Assembly (NCBI GenBank): GCA_963281255.1 | Contig: OY725492.1 | Coordinates: forward strand, 806,001-870,000 | DNA: 64,000 nucleotides | Source of the DNA: Aphrocallistes beatrix | Taxonomy: Eukaryota > Porifera > Hexactinellida > Sceptrulophora > Aphrocallistidae | Reading direction: 5' to 3' | Shown here: positions 44,501-56,183 of the stretch, one piece after another | Layout of the letters: the number at the start of each line of letters is the position of its first letter | Position numbering within the stretch: the first letter of the stretch is position 1 | Notes under the pieces: generated by a model | What the model was told of the DNA's origin: nothing | Database searches by the model: none | The model's input: the letters and a program-made list of their open reading frames with translations, nothing else | Position numbers and translations under genes: made by a program

Positions 44501-44855
44501 ACGAGCGTACTTCGCTTGGTTGCGCTGCGCAGCTAAAGGACACTTTGTGTCCGCCAGAGGAGCCCTTTGGGCGCCTAGGCACAATCTGATTAATTATAAG
44601 GTAGAGAACATCTCTAAAAATTACTGTTTTAATCGATATTATTTGATGCGTAATGATGCCGTCATAACAGAGTAGTGAGTCATCCTTTTTGATGAGAGTT
44701 ACATCATATATGAGGTAGCCTTCTATCACCTAAAATGGCTGAGTTATAGTCGAAAAACTGAAATTTCGAATCATAAAAAGGTGACAATGACGTGATAATT
44801 CTATGATGAGGCGACATTTTCGTCTGAGGTCAGAACTTAGTGGAGCTTAAATATA
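44501..44855 (+). mobile_element. Family X element, truncated at its end
   Basis: Module at 44501-44580, body with ATGATGCCGTCATAACAGAG and GGTGACAATGACGTGATAATT; stops at TTAGTGGAGCTT beside a short TA run and the Tc1 copy. The U4 counterpart at 60142-60613 continues to the normal end. Confidence 0.7.
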
Positions 44856-44865
44856 TATATATATA

Positions 44866-46156
44866 CAGTCTGTCCGATAATTATTGAGAAAATGTTTAAT
44901 TGAATATCCTTAGTATTTGAAACGAAATTTCAATACCTATTCATCTGAATCTTAGATATTCCTCTATTTGATGGATATTTTTCTATAATTAGTATGGTAT
45001 AAACTTGGTTTTTTATTAAAATTATGCAAAAATATGTGATGCGTCATCATTACTTAGCACTATCTGACTAATGTTAGTTTGTTGTGAATTTCTAAAGAGC
45101 TTAGATACACTAGTTATTGAGATGTTTCAAGTTTCAAAGAGGAATGAAATTCGAACCCTCTGGACCTCAAAGATATACAACCCGAAACAAATTAGCCGAG
45201 CACTCGACGTTTCCTTAGCGACAGTCTACCGTGTAATTCGCCGAATTTCAGAACAACATTCACTAGATCACCATCGTGGTGCAGGAAGACCGGCTATAGT
45301 CTATCAGGCGATTAAGAAAAGTGTGGTTAAGCAAATCAGAGATGATCCAAAGGTCTCCATTCGCGAAATTTCATCGAAGTTACCTTGTTCAGCTAGCAAA
45401 ACAAGCGTCCATCGTTGTCTTAAAAAGTTGGATTATTCAAAGCCCTTTCCGAAGAAAGTTCCCATGTTGTCTGAGACAAATCGTATTAAACGTCTAGATT
45501 GGACAAGAACTAATATAGACAGACCGTGGAATCAAGCAATCTTCGCGGATGAAGCATCCTTTTGGCTTTTTGGTGGCTCAGTGAGGATGTGGACTAAGAA
45601 TAGTGAATTCAGAGTTTCCCCCACTGTTAAGCATAGGGACATTCCCACTCTGTATTTTCGAACACAATATGAACGGTGAATTCTTTGTGAAGATTCTAGA
45701 GGTTCATTTACTGGCGCAAGCAAATGTTTTTCATGAAAGAAATTGGTTTTTGGTACAGGTAATGATCCCAAACACACTTGTAAGAAGGCAAGGCATTGGA
45801 TGCAGCAAAATATGCCTCAAAACACCTTTGGTTGGCCAAGTCAGAGTCCTGATATCAACCCAATAGATAATCTATTCGGATGGATAAAGCATAACCTTAG
45901 TAGAGATCGACCAAGAACAAAATCAGACCTTAAAGATCGGATTTCTGTCTTATGGGATTCCATAACCCCGGAGTTTTTGGAACCTTACTGGTCTGCCGAA
46001 AAGGTGTCAAAAAGTGATCAACAGCAATGGTAACAAGATAAATTACTGATCATCAGACACATATAGTAATATTCTGCTTAAAATTTAATAATGGAATTGA
46101 ATAATTGATATTCATTTTAGTACTTAGGTGATTCTCAATAATTACCAGACAGACTG
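44866..46156 (+). mobile_element. Tc1-type transposon, 1,291 bp
   Basis: Ends CAGTCTGTCCGATAATTATT and inverse; the 25-bp terminal repeats (44866-44890 and 46132-46156) differ at two bases. A TA lies on each side, the Tc1 target. The interior carries a broken transposase (45071-46033). Full length and well-kept ends suggest a fairly recent arrival; it is plus-oriented, against the FN3 gene, in the K-L intron of U3 only. Confidence 0.92.
45071..46033 (+). pseudogene. Tc1-type transposase, frameshifted
   Basis: Frame 1 (45071-45679, 202 codons) has two helix-turn-helix regions (K-Q-I-S-R-A-L-D-V-S-L-A-T-V-Y-R; V-S-I-R-E-I-S-S-K-L), a G-A-G-R-P linker between them, and the first catalytic Asp in A-I-F-A-D-E-A-S-F. 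The frame then shifts to one reading H-N-M-N-G-E-F-F and Q-A-N-V-F-H-E-R-N-W, and again into G-N-D-P-K-H-T, W-P-S-Q-S-P-D-I-N-P-I-D-N-L-F-G-W-I-K, ending at 46033. The last shift falls in the codon of the second catalytic Asp, as if one base were lost. The third acid position is Asp (P-I-D-N) where Tc1 usually has Glu (P-I-E-N). Not functional as it stands. Confidence 0.9.
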
Positions 46157-46170
46157 TATATATATATATG

Positions 46171-46540
46171 TAACGAATTGATTGAAGAAACTGCAAGGCA
46201 CAGAAAGCTGATTTTGCCATGAGGGAGTTATTTGGCTATGGCTCCACTAGGTTCTGAGCTCAGACAAAAATGTCGACTCATCGTGGAATTATGACGTCAT
46301 TGTCACGTTTTATAATTAGAAATTTCAGTTTTTCGACCATAACTCAGCCATTTTAGGTGATGAATCAAAAGATGACGACTCAACACTGTCATGGCGTCAT
46401 TATTAGTTGTCAAAAATTGAAAAATTTTGTGATTTTGGGGTATAATCGATTTTAACAGTAAGACAGATGTATTTAGAGATGTTTCTACCTTATAAATACT
46501 CCATATAGGCCTAGGCGGAAACAAAGCGTCTCCCAGCCGT
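46171..46540 (-). mobile_element. Family X element, minus orientation
   Basis: GTAACGAATTGATTGAAG at 46171, body with TGGAATTATGACGTCATTGT, ending in a degenerate module (GCCGTGCAAG). The part 46370-46545 and the sequence after it to 47160 match 60650-61440 of U4, so this insertion predates the U3/U4 split. Confidence 0.65.
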
Positions 46541-47192
46541 GCAAGAATTTAAAATCAATATTTGGATACTAATGAAAAGTTGGAATTTTCCCATTGAAAA
46601 TGGTTTAGAAATCAAATTTGCAAATAAAACTTTTAAAATCGTGAAATAAGCGCATTAAAAGGTTAGTAAATAACCTAAACCGATGTGAACAAATATTAGA
46701 AAGGTGTTGTGTGATAAAAGGATATCATGCCTCTTATACTATATTTTTGCACAATTTTGCAACTTAAAAAGTGGGATAAAAGTGTCAGTGAATTGAATAA
46801 AACACATAATTCCCCATCCGTTGGTTCAAATGCTTTAAATAATTCAATCAATATGATATTTGCTACGTAGAATTGAATATAATGTTTAGTTTTGCTCTAA
46901 ATTTACATATAACTAAAATACATCCGAGGGAACTACAAAAATAAATTGAAAATGCTGTATTCTAAACCAGTGTTCCTAAAATCAAGTGCAGTAACCACAG
47001 TAATCATAATATCAAATCAAATCAAAATACCAATCAAAGGCTAATCCTCTATGGAATATTATAGGCATATCGAAAATACGCAATTTTCATTACCCTCTTT
47101 TTACAGATATGGATCATTATTTATTGATTGCCCAAGTCCTTTTGAGCATTTTTTAATATTCATGGCATATAATTATTCTGCATAAATCTTAC
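46541..47192 (-). other. K-L intron of U3, conserved part
   Basis: Nearly identical to 60820-61471 in U4. No gene or further element was recognised. Confidence 0.6.
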
Positions 47193-47492
47193 CTGCTTCA
47201 TGAGTGCGTGAACATTTTGGAGAACTAAATTCACTCAATCCAGCTCCGTTTTCAACCCGAATTATTATACAGTAATAAACATTTGGTAGAAGTCCAGTCA
47301 GAATTACAGACATCGTGTTAATACTTAGATTCAAAGATCTTTCAGTTGTATCCAACTCTAAACCATTATATCTAATTTGGTAACTTGTTAAAACTCCATT
47401 TTGATGTATCAATTCAGGAGCATTCCATTCTGCCTGTATCGCAGTGCTGTTTAAAGAATCAACTGTGAAGTTAACTGGAGGAGTTGAAGGAA
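47193..47492 (-). CDS. FN3 exon, U3 slot L
   Basis: Complete domain exon: V-N-F-T-V-D-S-L-N, E-L-I-H-Q-N-G (D30 to H), Y-N-G-L-E-L-D (residue-43 sequon lost), Y-Y-C-I-I-I-R-V, S-P-K-C-S-R-T (N93 to K). Both Cys retained. Donor G|GTAAGA. Confidence 0.92.
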
Positions 47493-48126
47493 CTACAAAT
47501 ATAAGCTTGTAGGTGAATATTACATACCAATTTGTTTTTTGAGATAATACTATTAATACTACAAGAATCATTAACACAATAATATTCCATCAATCATAGG
47601 TGTAATTCGAGTTATTTTTATATGCGGTATAATGGAGCGCAACCCACTTTTTTTAGCAAAAAAAAGTGGATATATAACATACTTAATATATGGCGGTGTC
47701 TGTCACGGATATACCAGTTTATAATTCAAGAGCAAATTTCGCCTGAAAAGAAATAGTTGCAGCGTCATGCTCGATTCGAACCGTAGTTAGCATTTAATAT
47801 GACTTTCTACTCTTGAATACAATTTTAGCCAGATTGGCTCAAATGTTAGAATTAAGAAATAAAACAAGTGAAGTTAAACATTAGTAAGTCTCTCGTATTC
47901 AAGATATCATCAGGAAATTTAAATATTCATCTCAAAAATTATATCAACAGAGTTATTGAAAAAGTGAAATGTACCTATCCACACTTATAGAGATAAATTG
48001 GTATGCAGTATAGCAAAGAAAGCCGCAATTGACTCACTTAAAAGAGTATATTATATATAAAATAATAATATATACGTAGATAGAAAGCAATGTTTTCAAA
48101 GAAATCTCATTATGTTCAAATCTTAC
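47493..48126 (-). other. L-M intron of U3 (uninterrupted form)
   Basis: 634 bp without insertions; serves as the empty-site reference for 6609-6697 and 6725-7199. Aligns throughout with 61772-62417. No gene seen. Confidence 0.65.
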
Positions 48127-48426
48127 TTGCTTCTTGAGTGCGAGAACAATTTGGAGAACTAAATTCACTCAATCCTGCTCCGTTTTCAACACGAATCATT
48201 ACACAGTAATACACATTTGGTAGAAGTCCAGTCAGAATTACAGACATTGTGTTAATACTTAGATTCAAAGATCTTTCTGTCGTATCCAGCGCTGATCCAT
48301 TATATCTAACTTGGTAACTTGTTAACACTCCATTTTGATCTATCAATTCAGGAGCATTCCATTCTGCCTGTATCGCAGTGCTGTTTATTGAATATACAGA
48401 TATGTTAACTGGAGGAGTTGAAGGAA
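48127..48426 (-). CDS. FN3 exon, U3 slot M
   Basis: Complete domain exon: V-N-I-S-V-Y-S-I-N, N-G-S-A-L-D-T-T-E-R-S-L, M-I-R-V-E-N-G-A-G-L, P-N-C-S-R-T-Q. The spelling CTTTCTGTCGTATCCAGC on plus is shared only with U4-M. Confidence 0.92.
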
Positions 48427-48513
48427 CTAGAAACAGATGTATATAGGTGAATATCATATTTTATAAGCCCACCTTGCGGACACTGCGTATCTATAATAAG
48501 GTAAATATAATAT

Positions 48514-49060
48514 ACAAGCGCGCTTCGCTTGCTTCAACCGTCGGAAACTAGTCTCTAGCGAAATTTTGTAATTTGTTTACTTTATGTATATAAAGTAAAC
48601 AAAAGTAAACAAATAATTTATCATACAGATCTGAAAATACGATATTCGAAGTCTACACCCCTAAAATCCCATGTTAACCTTTAGAAGCTAGTCTCTAACA
48701 TATTTTTAAAAATTCGTCAAATGGTGTGAAAATATGTATATAACCATTTTTATTGCTATACACTATAATAAAATTAAGATATCTAATATAAGTTGTGGAT
48801 TTGAAATATTAGTAACAATGACAATCTATTAGAGTGTCAATGATCTCAATTGTGAGAATGAAGTCATATATACTGTATAGAAAAGGTGTGAAAAATTGTT
48901 TCCATTTTCTTTGCAGAGGTGTGAAAATTTCGCTTAGATCTTAGAACTTAATCGTAGTCATATCATTTGACACCTACATGCCAATTTTCATATCTCTACG
49001 ATTTGCCAATTCTTCAATTAATTCGGACAAACAAATAAATCCTAGCGTTTTAATATATAG
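48514..49060 (-). mobile_element. Family Y element with truncated module
   Basis: Module cut to ACAAGCGCGCTTCGCTTGCT (48514-48535), body, and head ending CCTAGCGTTTTAATATATAG at 49060. A complete sibling is at 62827-63556; the module loss is specific to U3. Confidence 0.65.
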
Positions 49061-49063
49061 GAT

Positions 49064-49954
49064 TACAAGCGCTCTTCACGTGCTTGCGCTGCGCGGCTTG
49101 CAGACACTGCGTATCCGCAGAGTCGCGCTGCGGGAGCCTGAGATATATTAAAGAAACGTTGAGTATTATCTAATTCTCTACTGAGAAATCATTTATCTAC
49201 GGTGAATCTGAAATCAGAACTAGGGAAGAAAATTAGGTCCATGATAAAAAGAATTCGAAATTTACCGAAAAACCAATGTTAAAGGTTGAATGCTGGTTTC
49301 TAGCATATTTTTTAACAAATACTTTATCACATAAATACCACAATATGATATTTGAAATCTACTCCACTAAACCCTATGTCAACTGCTGCAACGTAGTCTC
49401 CAGCATATTTTTGGAGTTTGTTTACTTTATGTATATATTGTAACAAAAGTAAATAAATATTAATCATACAGATTCGAAAATGCGGTATTCAGGATCCACA
49501 ACCCAAATACCCTATGACAACCGTTGGAAGCAAGTCTCTAGTATTGTTTTCAGTATTCGCCAAAAGGTGTGAAATATACATAGTACATTTTTTCGTGTCA
49601 TACACTATAATATAATTAACATATCTAATGAGATAATTTATTGCTGAAGTATTAATTACAATGATAGCTTTGTAGTGCCGTAGAATGATTTATATTGTAA
49701 GAGTGTATACATATCGTTAATTTCTTATAGTGTTGTACAATGGAAAAGTAGGTGTATATTTTCGTATCTCTTGTCTATATAAAGTTTTCACACCTATGAC
49801 GAAATTTTAAACATTTTACAATTGAGCAGGAATTTTTAAGTATGATACATTTATGTAATTAACCGTTGTGTTAACCACAGAAGATAATGGAACTAGCAAT
49901 GTGCCGAAATATACGTGACACAAATCGTCAATAGTTAGTTAGTATTTAATAATA
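49064..49954. repeat. GC module and Y-type body
   Basis: Module 49064-49140 directly abuts the Y head to its left, at the conserved slot M site. Body to about 49700 matches 63560-64000 nearly base for base. Confidence 0.6.
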
Positions 49955-50491
49955 ACAAACGCGCTTCGCTTGCTTGCGCTGCGGGGCTGGCGGAGACAAA
50001 GTGTCCGTCAGAGCTCTCGTTAGGACACCTAGCTCACATTAATTAATTATAAGGTAGAAAACATCGCTAAAAACGTATGTATTACTGTTGTAATTGATAT
50101 CACTAGAAAAAAAAAAAATTTGTAAATTTATGAATTTTTGATGCGTAATGATGACGTTATAACAGAGTGATGCGTCATTTTTTATGAGAGTTGCATCATA
50201 TGTGAGATATATCAATATACACATTCTATTAAAAAGTCTTCTACCACCTAAAATGGCGAAGTTATGGTCGAAAAACTGAAATTTCTAATTATAAAAAAAA
50301 GTGACAATGACGTCATAGTTCCATGAGGAGAGAACATTTTCGTCTGAGGTCCGAATTTAGTAGAGCCATAGCCCAAATACTCCCATATGCCAAAAATCAG
50401 CTTTCTGTGCCTGGGAGTTTCTTCAATCAATTCGCTAAAGAATATATATATATATAGATACAAATAAATATTAATCGAGTTTAAATATTAA
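49955..50491 (+). mobile_element. Family X element, fullest copy
   Basis: GC module 49955-50030; body with ATGATGACGTTATAACAGAG and GACAATGACGTCATAGTTCC; CCCATATGCCAAAAATCAGC; CTTCAATCAATTCGC; short AT run; terminal motif near 50470-50491 (GAGTTTAAATATTAAGAAT). Read in reverse it starts AT-rich and ends in GC-rich hairpins, as in Helitrons (inference). Confidence 0.65.
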
Positions 50492-50698
50492 GAATTTCAA
50501 AACATATTTCGAAACTGTATCCTGAATTATTTGCGGATTTCTTCAAAATAGATCCATAAAGCAAGCAAGTTTGAAACGCATTCATTTAAATATGCAGTAG
50601 CATCGATAATTCAAATCGTTATATTTTAAAATTTTGACATGTGTATATACGTACATATAATATGTATATTTAAATATCTAATTATGCATATATCTTAC

Positions 50699-50998
50699 TT
50701 GCTTCGTGAGTGAGTGCACAATTTGGAGAACTAAATTCGCTCAATCCTGCTCCGTTTCCAACGCGAACCATTACACAGTAATAAACATTTGGTAGAAGTC
50801 CAGTCAGAATTACAGACATAGTGTTAACATTTATATCCAAAAGTCTTTCAGTTGTATCCAACACCGATCCACTATATCTGACTTGGTATCGTGTTAAAAC
50901 TCCATTTTGATCTATCAATTCTGGAGCATTCCATTCTGCCTGTATCGCAGTGCTGTTTATGGAATAAACTGTCAAGTTGACTGGAGGAGTTGAAGGAA
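50699..50998 (-). CDS. FN3 exon, U4 slot G
   Basis: Complete domain exon: T-P-P-V-N-L-T-V, S-I-N-S-T (residue-15 sequon kept, unlike other G exons), L-L-D-I-N-V-N-T-M, S-V-I-L-T-G (slot G sequon lost), C-A-L-T-H (R96 to L). Confidence 0.92.
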
Positions 50999-51330
50999 CT
51001 AGATATAAATATATGTTTAAAAGTACAATTAAGGCATGTATTGCAGCATCAATACTATCAATACAAAATATTTCATCTGTCATAGGTTTTATTCAAGCCA
51101 TAATAAAACATAATTTACTTAGTTTTCCAAATTAACTTGGTTATTTATCAATTTAATTAAAAGTTATTTAATAATATAGTATATAACATCCACAAAGACT
51201 TAAAAATGTTATTTTACACTCTGGACCTGTATTATTATATTGGAAAATAGATCTAAGATAATGGTATATAATGGATCTTATTATAGCAATAGCAAAACGA
51301 TACCAGAAATTACGGCTAATATCCAAAGGT
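50999..51330 (-). other. G-A intron of U4, first part
   Basis: Paralogous to 12799-13100 of U1 (ATAGGTTTTATTCAAGCC). No gene seen. Confidence 0.6.
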
Positions 51331-51760
51331 CTGTTGCATGAAAAAATGCCCCACCGTGAAAAAATGCCCCCACCATGGATATTCATGTAATATGGGGGGG
51401 GGGGGGGCAAAATTTAATGGAGTTAGCGTGAAAAATTGCCCCCCCGTGAAAAAATGCCCCCCACCATGGATATTCTAAAGTATGCCAATGCTTATACAAA
51501 ACATTTTGAATGCTATTTGGCTTCTATTCGTTTACTAAAGCATTGCAAATCAACAAACTAGTCGTGTGAAGTAATAACAATGACTTTCATAAATGTATCG
51601 TATATAAATAGTATCAGCAATATTTAGTGTTAAACTCAAGAATATCCATGGTGGGGGACATTTTTTCACGGGGGGGCAATTTTTCACGCTAACTCCATTA
51701 AATTTTGCCCCCCCCATATTACATGAATATCCATGGTGGGGGCATTTTTTCATGCAACAG
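51331..51760. mobile_element. 430-bp palindromic MITE with G/C runs
   Basis: Ends CTGTTGCATGAAAAAATG and inverse. Arms of about 140 bp contain CCACCATGGATATTC and long G or C runs; the loop is about 150 bp. U1-U3 have the uninterrupted site (TATCCAAAGAACACCAAATC), the flanks here being TATCCAAAGGT and GTCTCCAAATC, so a short GGTC-type duplication is likely. Confidence 0.85.
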
Positions 51761-52869
51761 GTCTCCAAATCAAAACATAGTGATGAATTCTTAATAAATT
51801 CCGACCTCAAAAGCGCCAAAGAATTTCAATTAGCTATTAACAAACCCGCTGTTTTGTTAACAATTTACTTCGTAATTAGGATGAATTAAGAACTACAATC
51901 AGCTTTACTTTATTAATGAAAGTTTTCTGGGTTGTGTAACCTGAAATAAATCAAACCTGCCTTTCTAATTGTTCACCAAAAATGTCAACGAAACAAGGTA
52001 CGATTGGGTGTTCAGGTGAGAGTTAACTTAAAATTGTCATATCTCACAAAAGATAGTCGCCTTTAAATTAGTATACAAATTATAATCCCTTTCAGTCTCC
52101 TTAGAAACTTGAATTTGATTTAAATATTTGTATGTTTCCACGTATTTGTGGCTGCAAAATTATTGTAAATAAATTAGAAAAGCGATTATAAGCGGATTTG
52201 CTCAATCTGAAGATTCAGAGCATAGCTAGAGCATGTTCCGATTAGTGGAGTAGGTGCCCTCAAAATTTCTGGAGCACTCAACACTTTAGTTTTCATATCA
52301 GCTACACTCATACTGGGCCCTGTGGGGGTTCCTTTGGTGGGACCTCCCAAATTTCAACGCAAAAATCTATTTTCTTGAGGTTATCCAAATTTGGGGGGAC
52401 CTCCTCATATTTTCCTATTCTTCCTCATATTTGGAGAGGGACCCACTAAATTTCTAATTCCAGTGTAGACGAACGACAATAACTTCAACCTATCAGTCAG
52501 ATTTAAATGAATTACATCAATGAACATAAAGAAAAAAAAAGTTGATGTGATCTTAGTTGTGCGATTACATATGTTTAGTTATTATTTTTCTTACTTAGGA
52601 CAGACAAAGTTTCCATCTACAATTGACACAATTGTTATTATTACTTTTGTCATATTTGTTATTATATTAACTTCTTTATTTCGCAATTATTTCTCCATCA
52701 TAGAATATTGTAAAATGGTAATAATTAAAGTTCAATAAAAAGTTTATCAAAATTGTAACAGGGCTAAATATTTATAAAATTAAAAGTACGATCATAGTTA
52801 AAATTTGGAATATAAACGATAGCTAAGGTCTAATCTAAACATTGATGAAACTAAAGAAATCCAAGTTGT
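51761..52869 (-). other. G-A intron of U4, middle part
   Basis: 52070-52230 repeats wording of the U0 B-H intron (TATGTTTCCACRTATTTGT, TTCAGAGCATA). 52310-52450 is the C/G-run repeat. 52680-52860 matches U3 40060-40210. No gene seen. Confidence 0.55.
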
Positions 52870-53285
52870 TGAAATAGGGGTCACCTAGAAGGCCAGAAAA
52901 ATAGAAAGCCAGTTTTAACACATTCAAAATTCAATTAGACTGATAAATCAAAAACCCTATACGATATACCTTTGAAATGTAGTATTACCATATACAAATA
53001 TCACAAACAACAATAAGAAGACCATGATCCAAAATCTGAAAATCTTAAATTGAATGTCTATTAATTCCTCAGTTGCAAAGGAAACAGCATTATGACATTT
53101 CAAATTTTTGTAGCCAAATTGCATACGCTGATGTGATATTTGTGTATGGTAATCATCCATTTCAAAGGTCGATCGTATACAGTTTATGATTTATTGGTCT
53201 AATTAAATTTCGACTGTGTTAAAACTAGCTTTCTATTCTTCAGGCCTCCTACGTGATATACACGGCCGCGGATTAAGTAGGCCAT
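52870..53285. repeat. Palindromic repeat, two-armed copy
   Basis: Arms 52870-53050 and 53090-53285 are inverse (AGAAAGCCAGTTTTAACAC and GTGTTAAAACTAGCTTTCT; ACCATATACAAATATCA and inverse). U2 and U3 each keep one arm, in opposite orientations. Right end CACGGCCGCGGATTAAG. Confidence 0.65.
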
Positions 53286-53289
53286 GCTC

Positions 53290-53465
53290 ATTTGCGAAAA
53301 ATTGTTGACGGAGCACATTTACTCCAAAAGGAGATCCTACATGCGAAAGTTGGAAAATCAGACTGTTAGATTTCGCAGTAGGGCACGTACGGACATTCAT
53401 ACGAACGGACGAGATACGTTATCTGTGCCATAAGGGAATCTCCCTACAGGAGCAGCACTAAAATT
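53290..53465. repeat. Dispersed repeat Z tail
   Basis: AAAATTGTTGACGGAGCACA, GAGATCCTACATGCGAAA, TACGGACATTCATACG and AGGGAATCTCCC, as at 41190-41335 and 43920-44020. Confidence 0.5.
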
Positions 53466-53653
53466 GTTTGAGAATCAACTATTATATTATTTTAACAAGA
53501 TGTATCTATGAGGTTCTAATGAATATTGATAATCATCTGAGATGTATAATTCTATAATACAGCTGCATCTATACGAAAAATACAAATGTATCTAACAATA
53601 TATTTTAAACTCTTATATTTATATATACATATTTTATTCTGCATAATTCTTAC

Positions 53654-53953
53654 TTGCTTCGTGAGTGCGCGTACAAATTGGAGAACTAAATTCACTGAAT
53701 CCGGCTCCGTTTTCAATCCGAATTATTGCACAATAATAAACATTTGGTAGAAGTCCAGTCAGAATGACAGACATCGTGTCAATAGTTAGATTCAAAGATC
53801 TTTCAGTTGTATCCAACTCAAATCCATTATATATAATTTGGTAACTTGTTAAAACTCCATTTTGATCTATCAATTCAGGAACATTCCATTCTGCCTGTAT
53901 TGCAGTGCTGTTTAAACTATATACTGTGAAGTTAACTGGAGGAGTTGAAGGAA
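53654..53953 (-). CDS. FN3 exon, U4 slot A
   Basis: Complete domain exon: V-N-F-T-V-Y-S-L-N, E-W-N-V-P-E-L, I-I-Y-N-G-F-E-L-D, Y-Y-C-A-I-I-R-I, S-S-P-I-C-T-R-T (N93 to I). The A-B intron to its right is 2.9 kb instead of the usual 207-214 bp. Confidence 0.92.
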
Positions 53954-54103
53954 CTAGAAATAGATGGAAGAACTAATAGAAGACTCTAGTTAGAATATTT
54001 CATCAATCAAAAGTATAAAGAATGCAAGAATGCTAGTTATTCAAAATTGGCTCACTTGAGTGGTTCTATAACTAATCGAATATTATAATAGTTGTTAATG
54101 CAT

Positions 54104-54983
54104 CAAACCGCGTTTCGCTTACTTGCACTCCGCGGCTTGCGGACACTTTGTGCACGCAGAGTCGCCCTTTGGGCGACAGGAGTTACTCAATCTAACATAT
54201 TTTGGGATTTTGTTAACTTTATATAAATATTGTAAACAAAAGTTACTAATAATTTCGAATATGTATCCGAAAATATAATATTCGAACTCTACACCCCTAA
54301 TCCCATGCCAAGCGTTGGAAGCTAGTCTCTAGCTTATTTTTGTAATTTGTTCACTTAATGTAACTATTGTAAACAAAAGTAAACAAATAATTTATCATAT
54401 AGATTCAAAAATATAATATTCGAACAATACACCCCTAAATCCCATTCCAAGCGTTGGAAGCTAGTTTCTAGCTTATTTTTGTAATTTGTTTACTTAATGT
54501 AACTATTGTAAACAAAAGTAAACAAATAATTTATCATATAGATTCAAAAATATAATATTCGAACTCCCCACCCCTAAAACCCCCATGTCAACCGTTGGAA
54601 GCTAGTCGCTAGCATACTTTTCAAAATTCGTCAAATGGTGTTAAAATATTTATATAAAGGTGTGAAAATGAACACAAAACCTTTTTTATTGCTATACACT
54701 ATAATATAATTGAGACAGCTATATAAGTTATTGCTTTGAAATATTAATAACAATGACAGCCTACAATAGTATCGTACAATGATTTCTATTGTGAGAGTGA
54801 AGCCGTACATAGTATTCTAAAAATAGAAAAGGTGCGAAAATTTTACTCATATCTTTGAACTTAATCGTAGATTCATCATTTGACACCTACATGGCAATTT
54901 TCATATTCCTACGACTTGCCAATTCTTCAATCAATTTGGACAAACAAACAAAAAAACTCCTGGCGTTTTAGTATATAAGATGA
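54104..54983 (-). mobile_element. Family Y element
   Basis: Module 54104-54180 (GTCGCCCTTTGGGCGAC palindrome), body with three GTTGGAAGCTAG phrases about 130 bp apart, head CTCCTGGCGTTTTAGTATAT. First of several insertions that lengthen the U4 A-B intron. Confidence 0.65.
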
Positions 54984-54993
54984 TGCTGTATAT

Positions 54994-55253
54994 CGTATAT
55001 ATTAAAACGCCAGGAGTTTTTTGTTTATTTGTCCGAATTGATTGAAGAATTGGCAAGTCGTAGAGATATGAAAATTGCCATGTAGGTGTCAAATGATGAA
55101 TCAACGATTAAGTTCGAAGATCTAAGCGAAATTTTAACACTTCTGCAAAGAAAACGGAGAACAATTTTTAACACCTTTTCTATGCAATATAGTATATGAC
55201 TTGACTCTCACAATAGAAATCATTGAACGACACTACAATAGATTAACATTGTT
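54994..55253 (+). mobile_element. Family Y head, cut by an X element
   Basis: TATATATTAAAACGCCAGGA, GTTTATTTGTCCGAATTGAT and GGCAAGTCGTAGAGATATG, then body until the X module at 55254. Head-to-head with the Y copy ending at 54983. Confidence 0.65.
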
Positions 55254-55718
55254 ACAAGCGCGCTTCGCTTGCTTGCGGACACTTCGTGTCCGCCGGAGGT
55301 GACATTGGTTAATTAAACGGGATATATCATCTCTAAATATGTCCATCTTAGTTTTAAAATCGATATCGCTCGAAAAAACACCAAATTTGTCAATTTTTAA
55401 AATTTTGATGAGTAATGATGACGTCATAGCAAAGTGATGAGTCATCATTTTTTGATGATAGTTCATATGTGAGGTGTTAGGATATGTTAGGATACAGATT
55501 CTATTAAAATTTCAGCCTTCTATCTCCTATAATGGCTGAGTTATGCCCGAATAACTGTGTTGCTTAACTTTTAAAAATGTGACAATGACGTTATAATTCC
55601 ATGATGAGTCGACATTTTCGTCTGAGCTCAGAACTTACTGGAGCCATAGTCCAAAGACTCCCACATGCCAAAAATCAGCCTTCTGCGCCAGGCAGTTTCT
55701 TCAATCAATTCGTTACAG
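55254..55718 (+). mobile_element. Family X element
   Basis: Short module (55254-55300), body with GAGTAATGATGACGTCATAG, and end CTTCAATCAATTCGTTACA. About 90 percent like the next copy at 56184-56719 by eye. Confidence 0.7.
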
Positions 55719-55729
55719 ATATATATATA

Positions 55730-56109
55730 CAAGCACGCTTCGCTTGCTTGCGCTGCGCGGCTTGCAGACACTTTGTGTCCGCAGAGTCTCTCTGCGGGCG
55801 CCTGGAGTTTATCAATCTAGCTTATTTTGGGAGTTTGGTCACTTTATATAAATATTGTAAACAATATTAAACAAATAATTTCTCATATAGCTTCGAAAAT
55901 ATGATATTCGAAATCTACATCCCTGAAAATCCTATGTCAACCGTTGGAAGCTGTTTCTAGCCTATTTTAGTAATTTGTTTACTTTATGTATCTATTGTAA
56001 ACAAAAGTAAACAAATTAATTATCAAATTTACTCGAAAATATGATATTCGAAATCTACACCCCTGAAAACCCCATGTCACCAGTTGGAAGCTAGTCTCTA
56101 GCATATTTT
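55730..56109. mobile_element. GC module and Y-type body, truncated
   Basis: Module 55730-55803 begins after a short AT run that ends the X copy. Body to CTAGTCTCTAGCATATTTTA, where AT-only DNA takes over. Confidence 0.6.
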
Positions 56110-56183
56110 ATAATAATTATATAATAATTATATAATTATTGTATGATAATTATATAATTATCATATAATTATTATATAATTAT
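56110..56183. repeat. AATTATATAATAATTAT low-complexity palindromic run
   Basis: 74 bp of A and T (with two exceptions) made of ATAATTATAT units inverse to each other. Confidence 0.85.
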
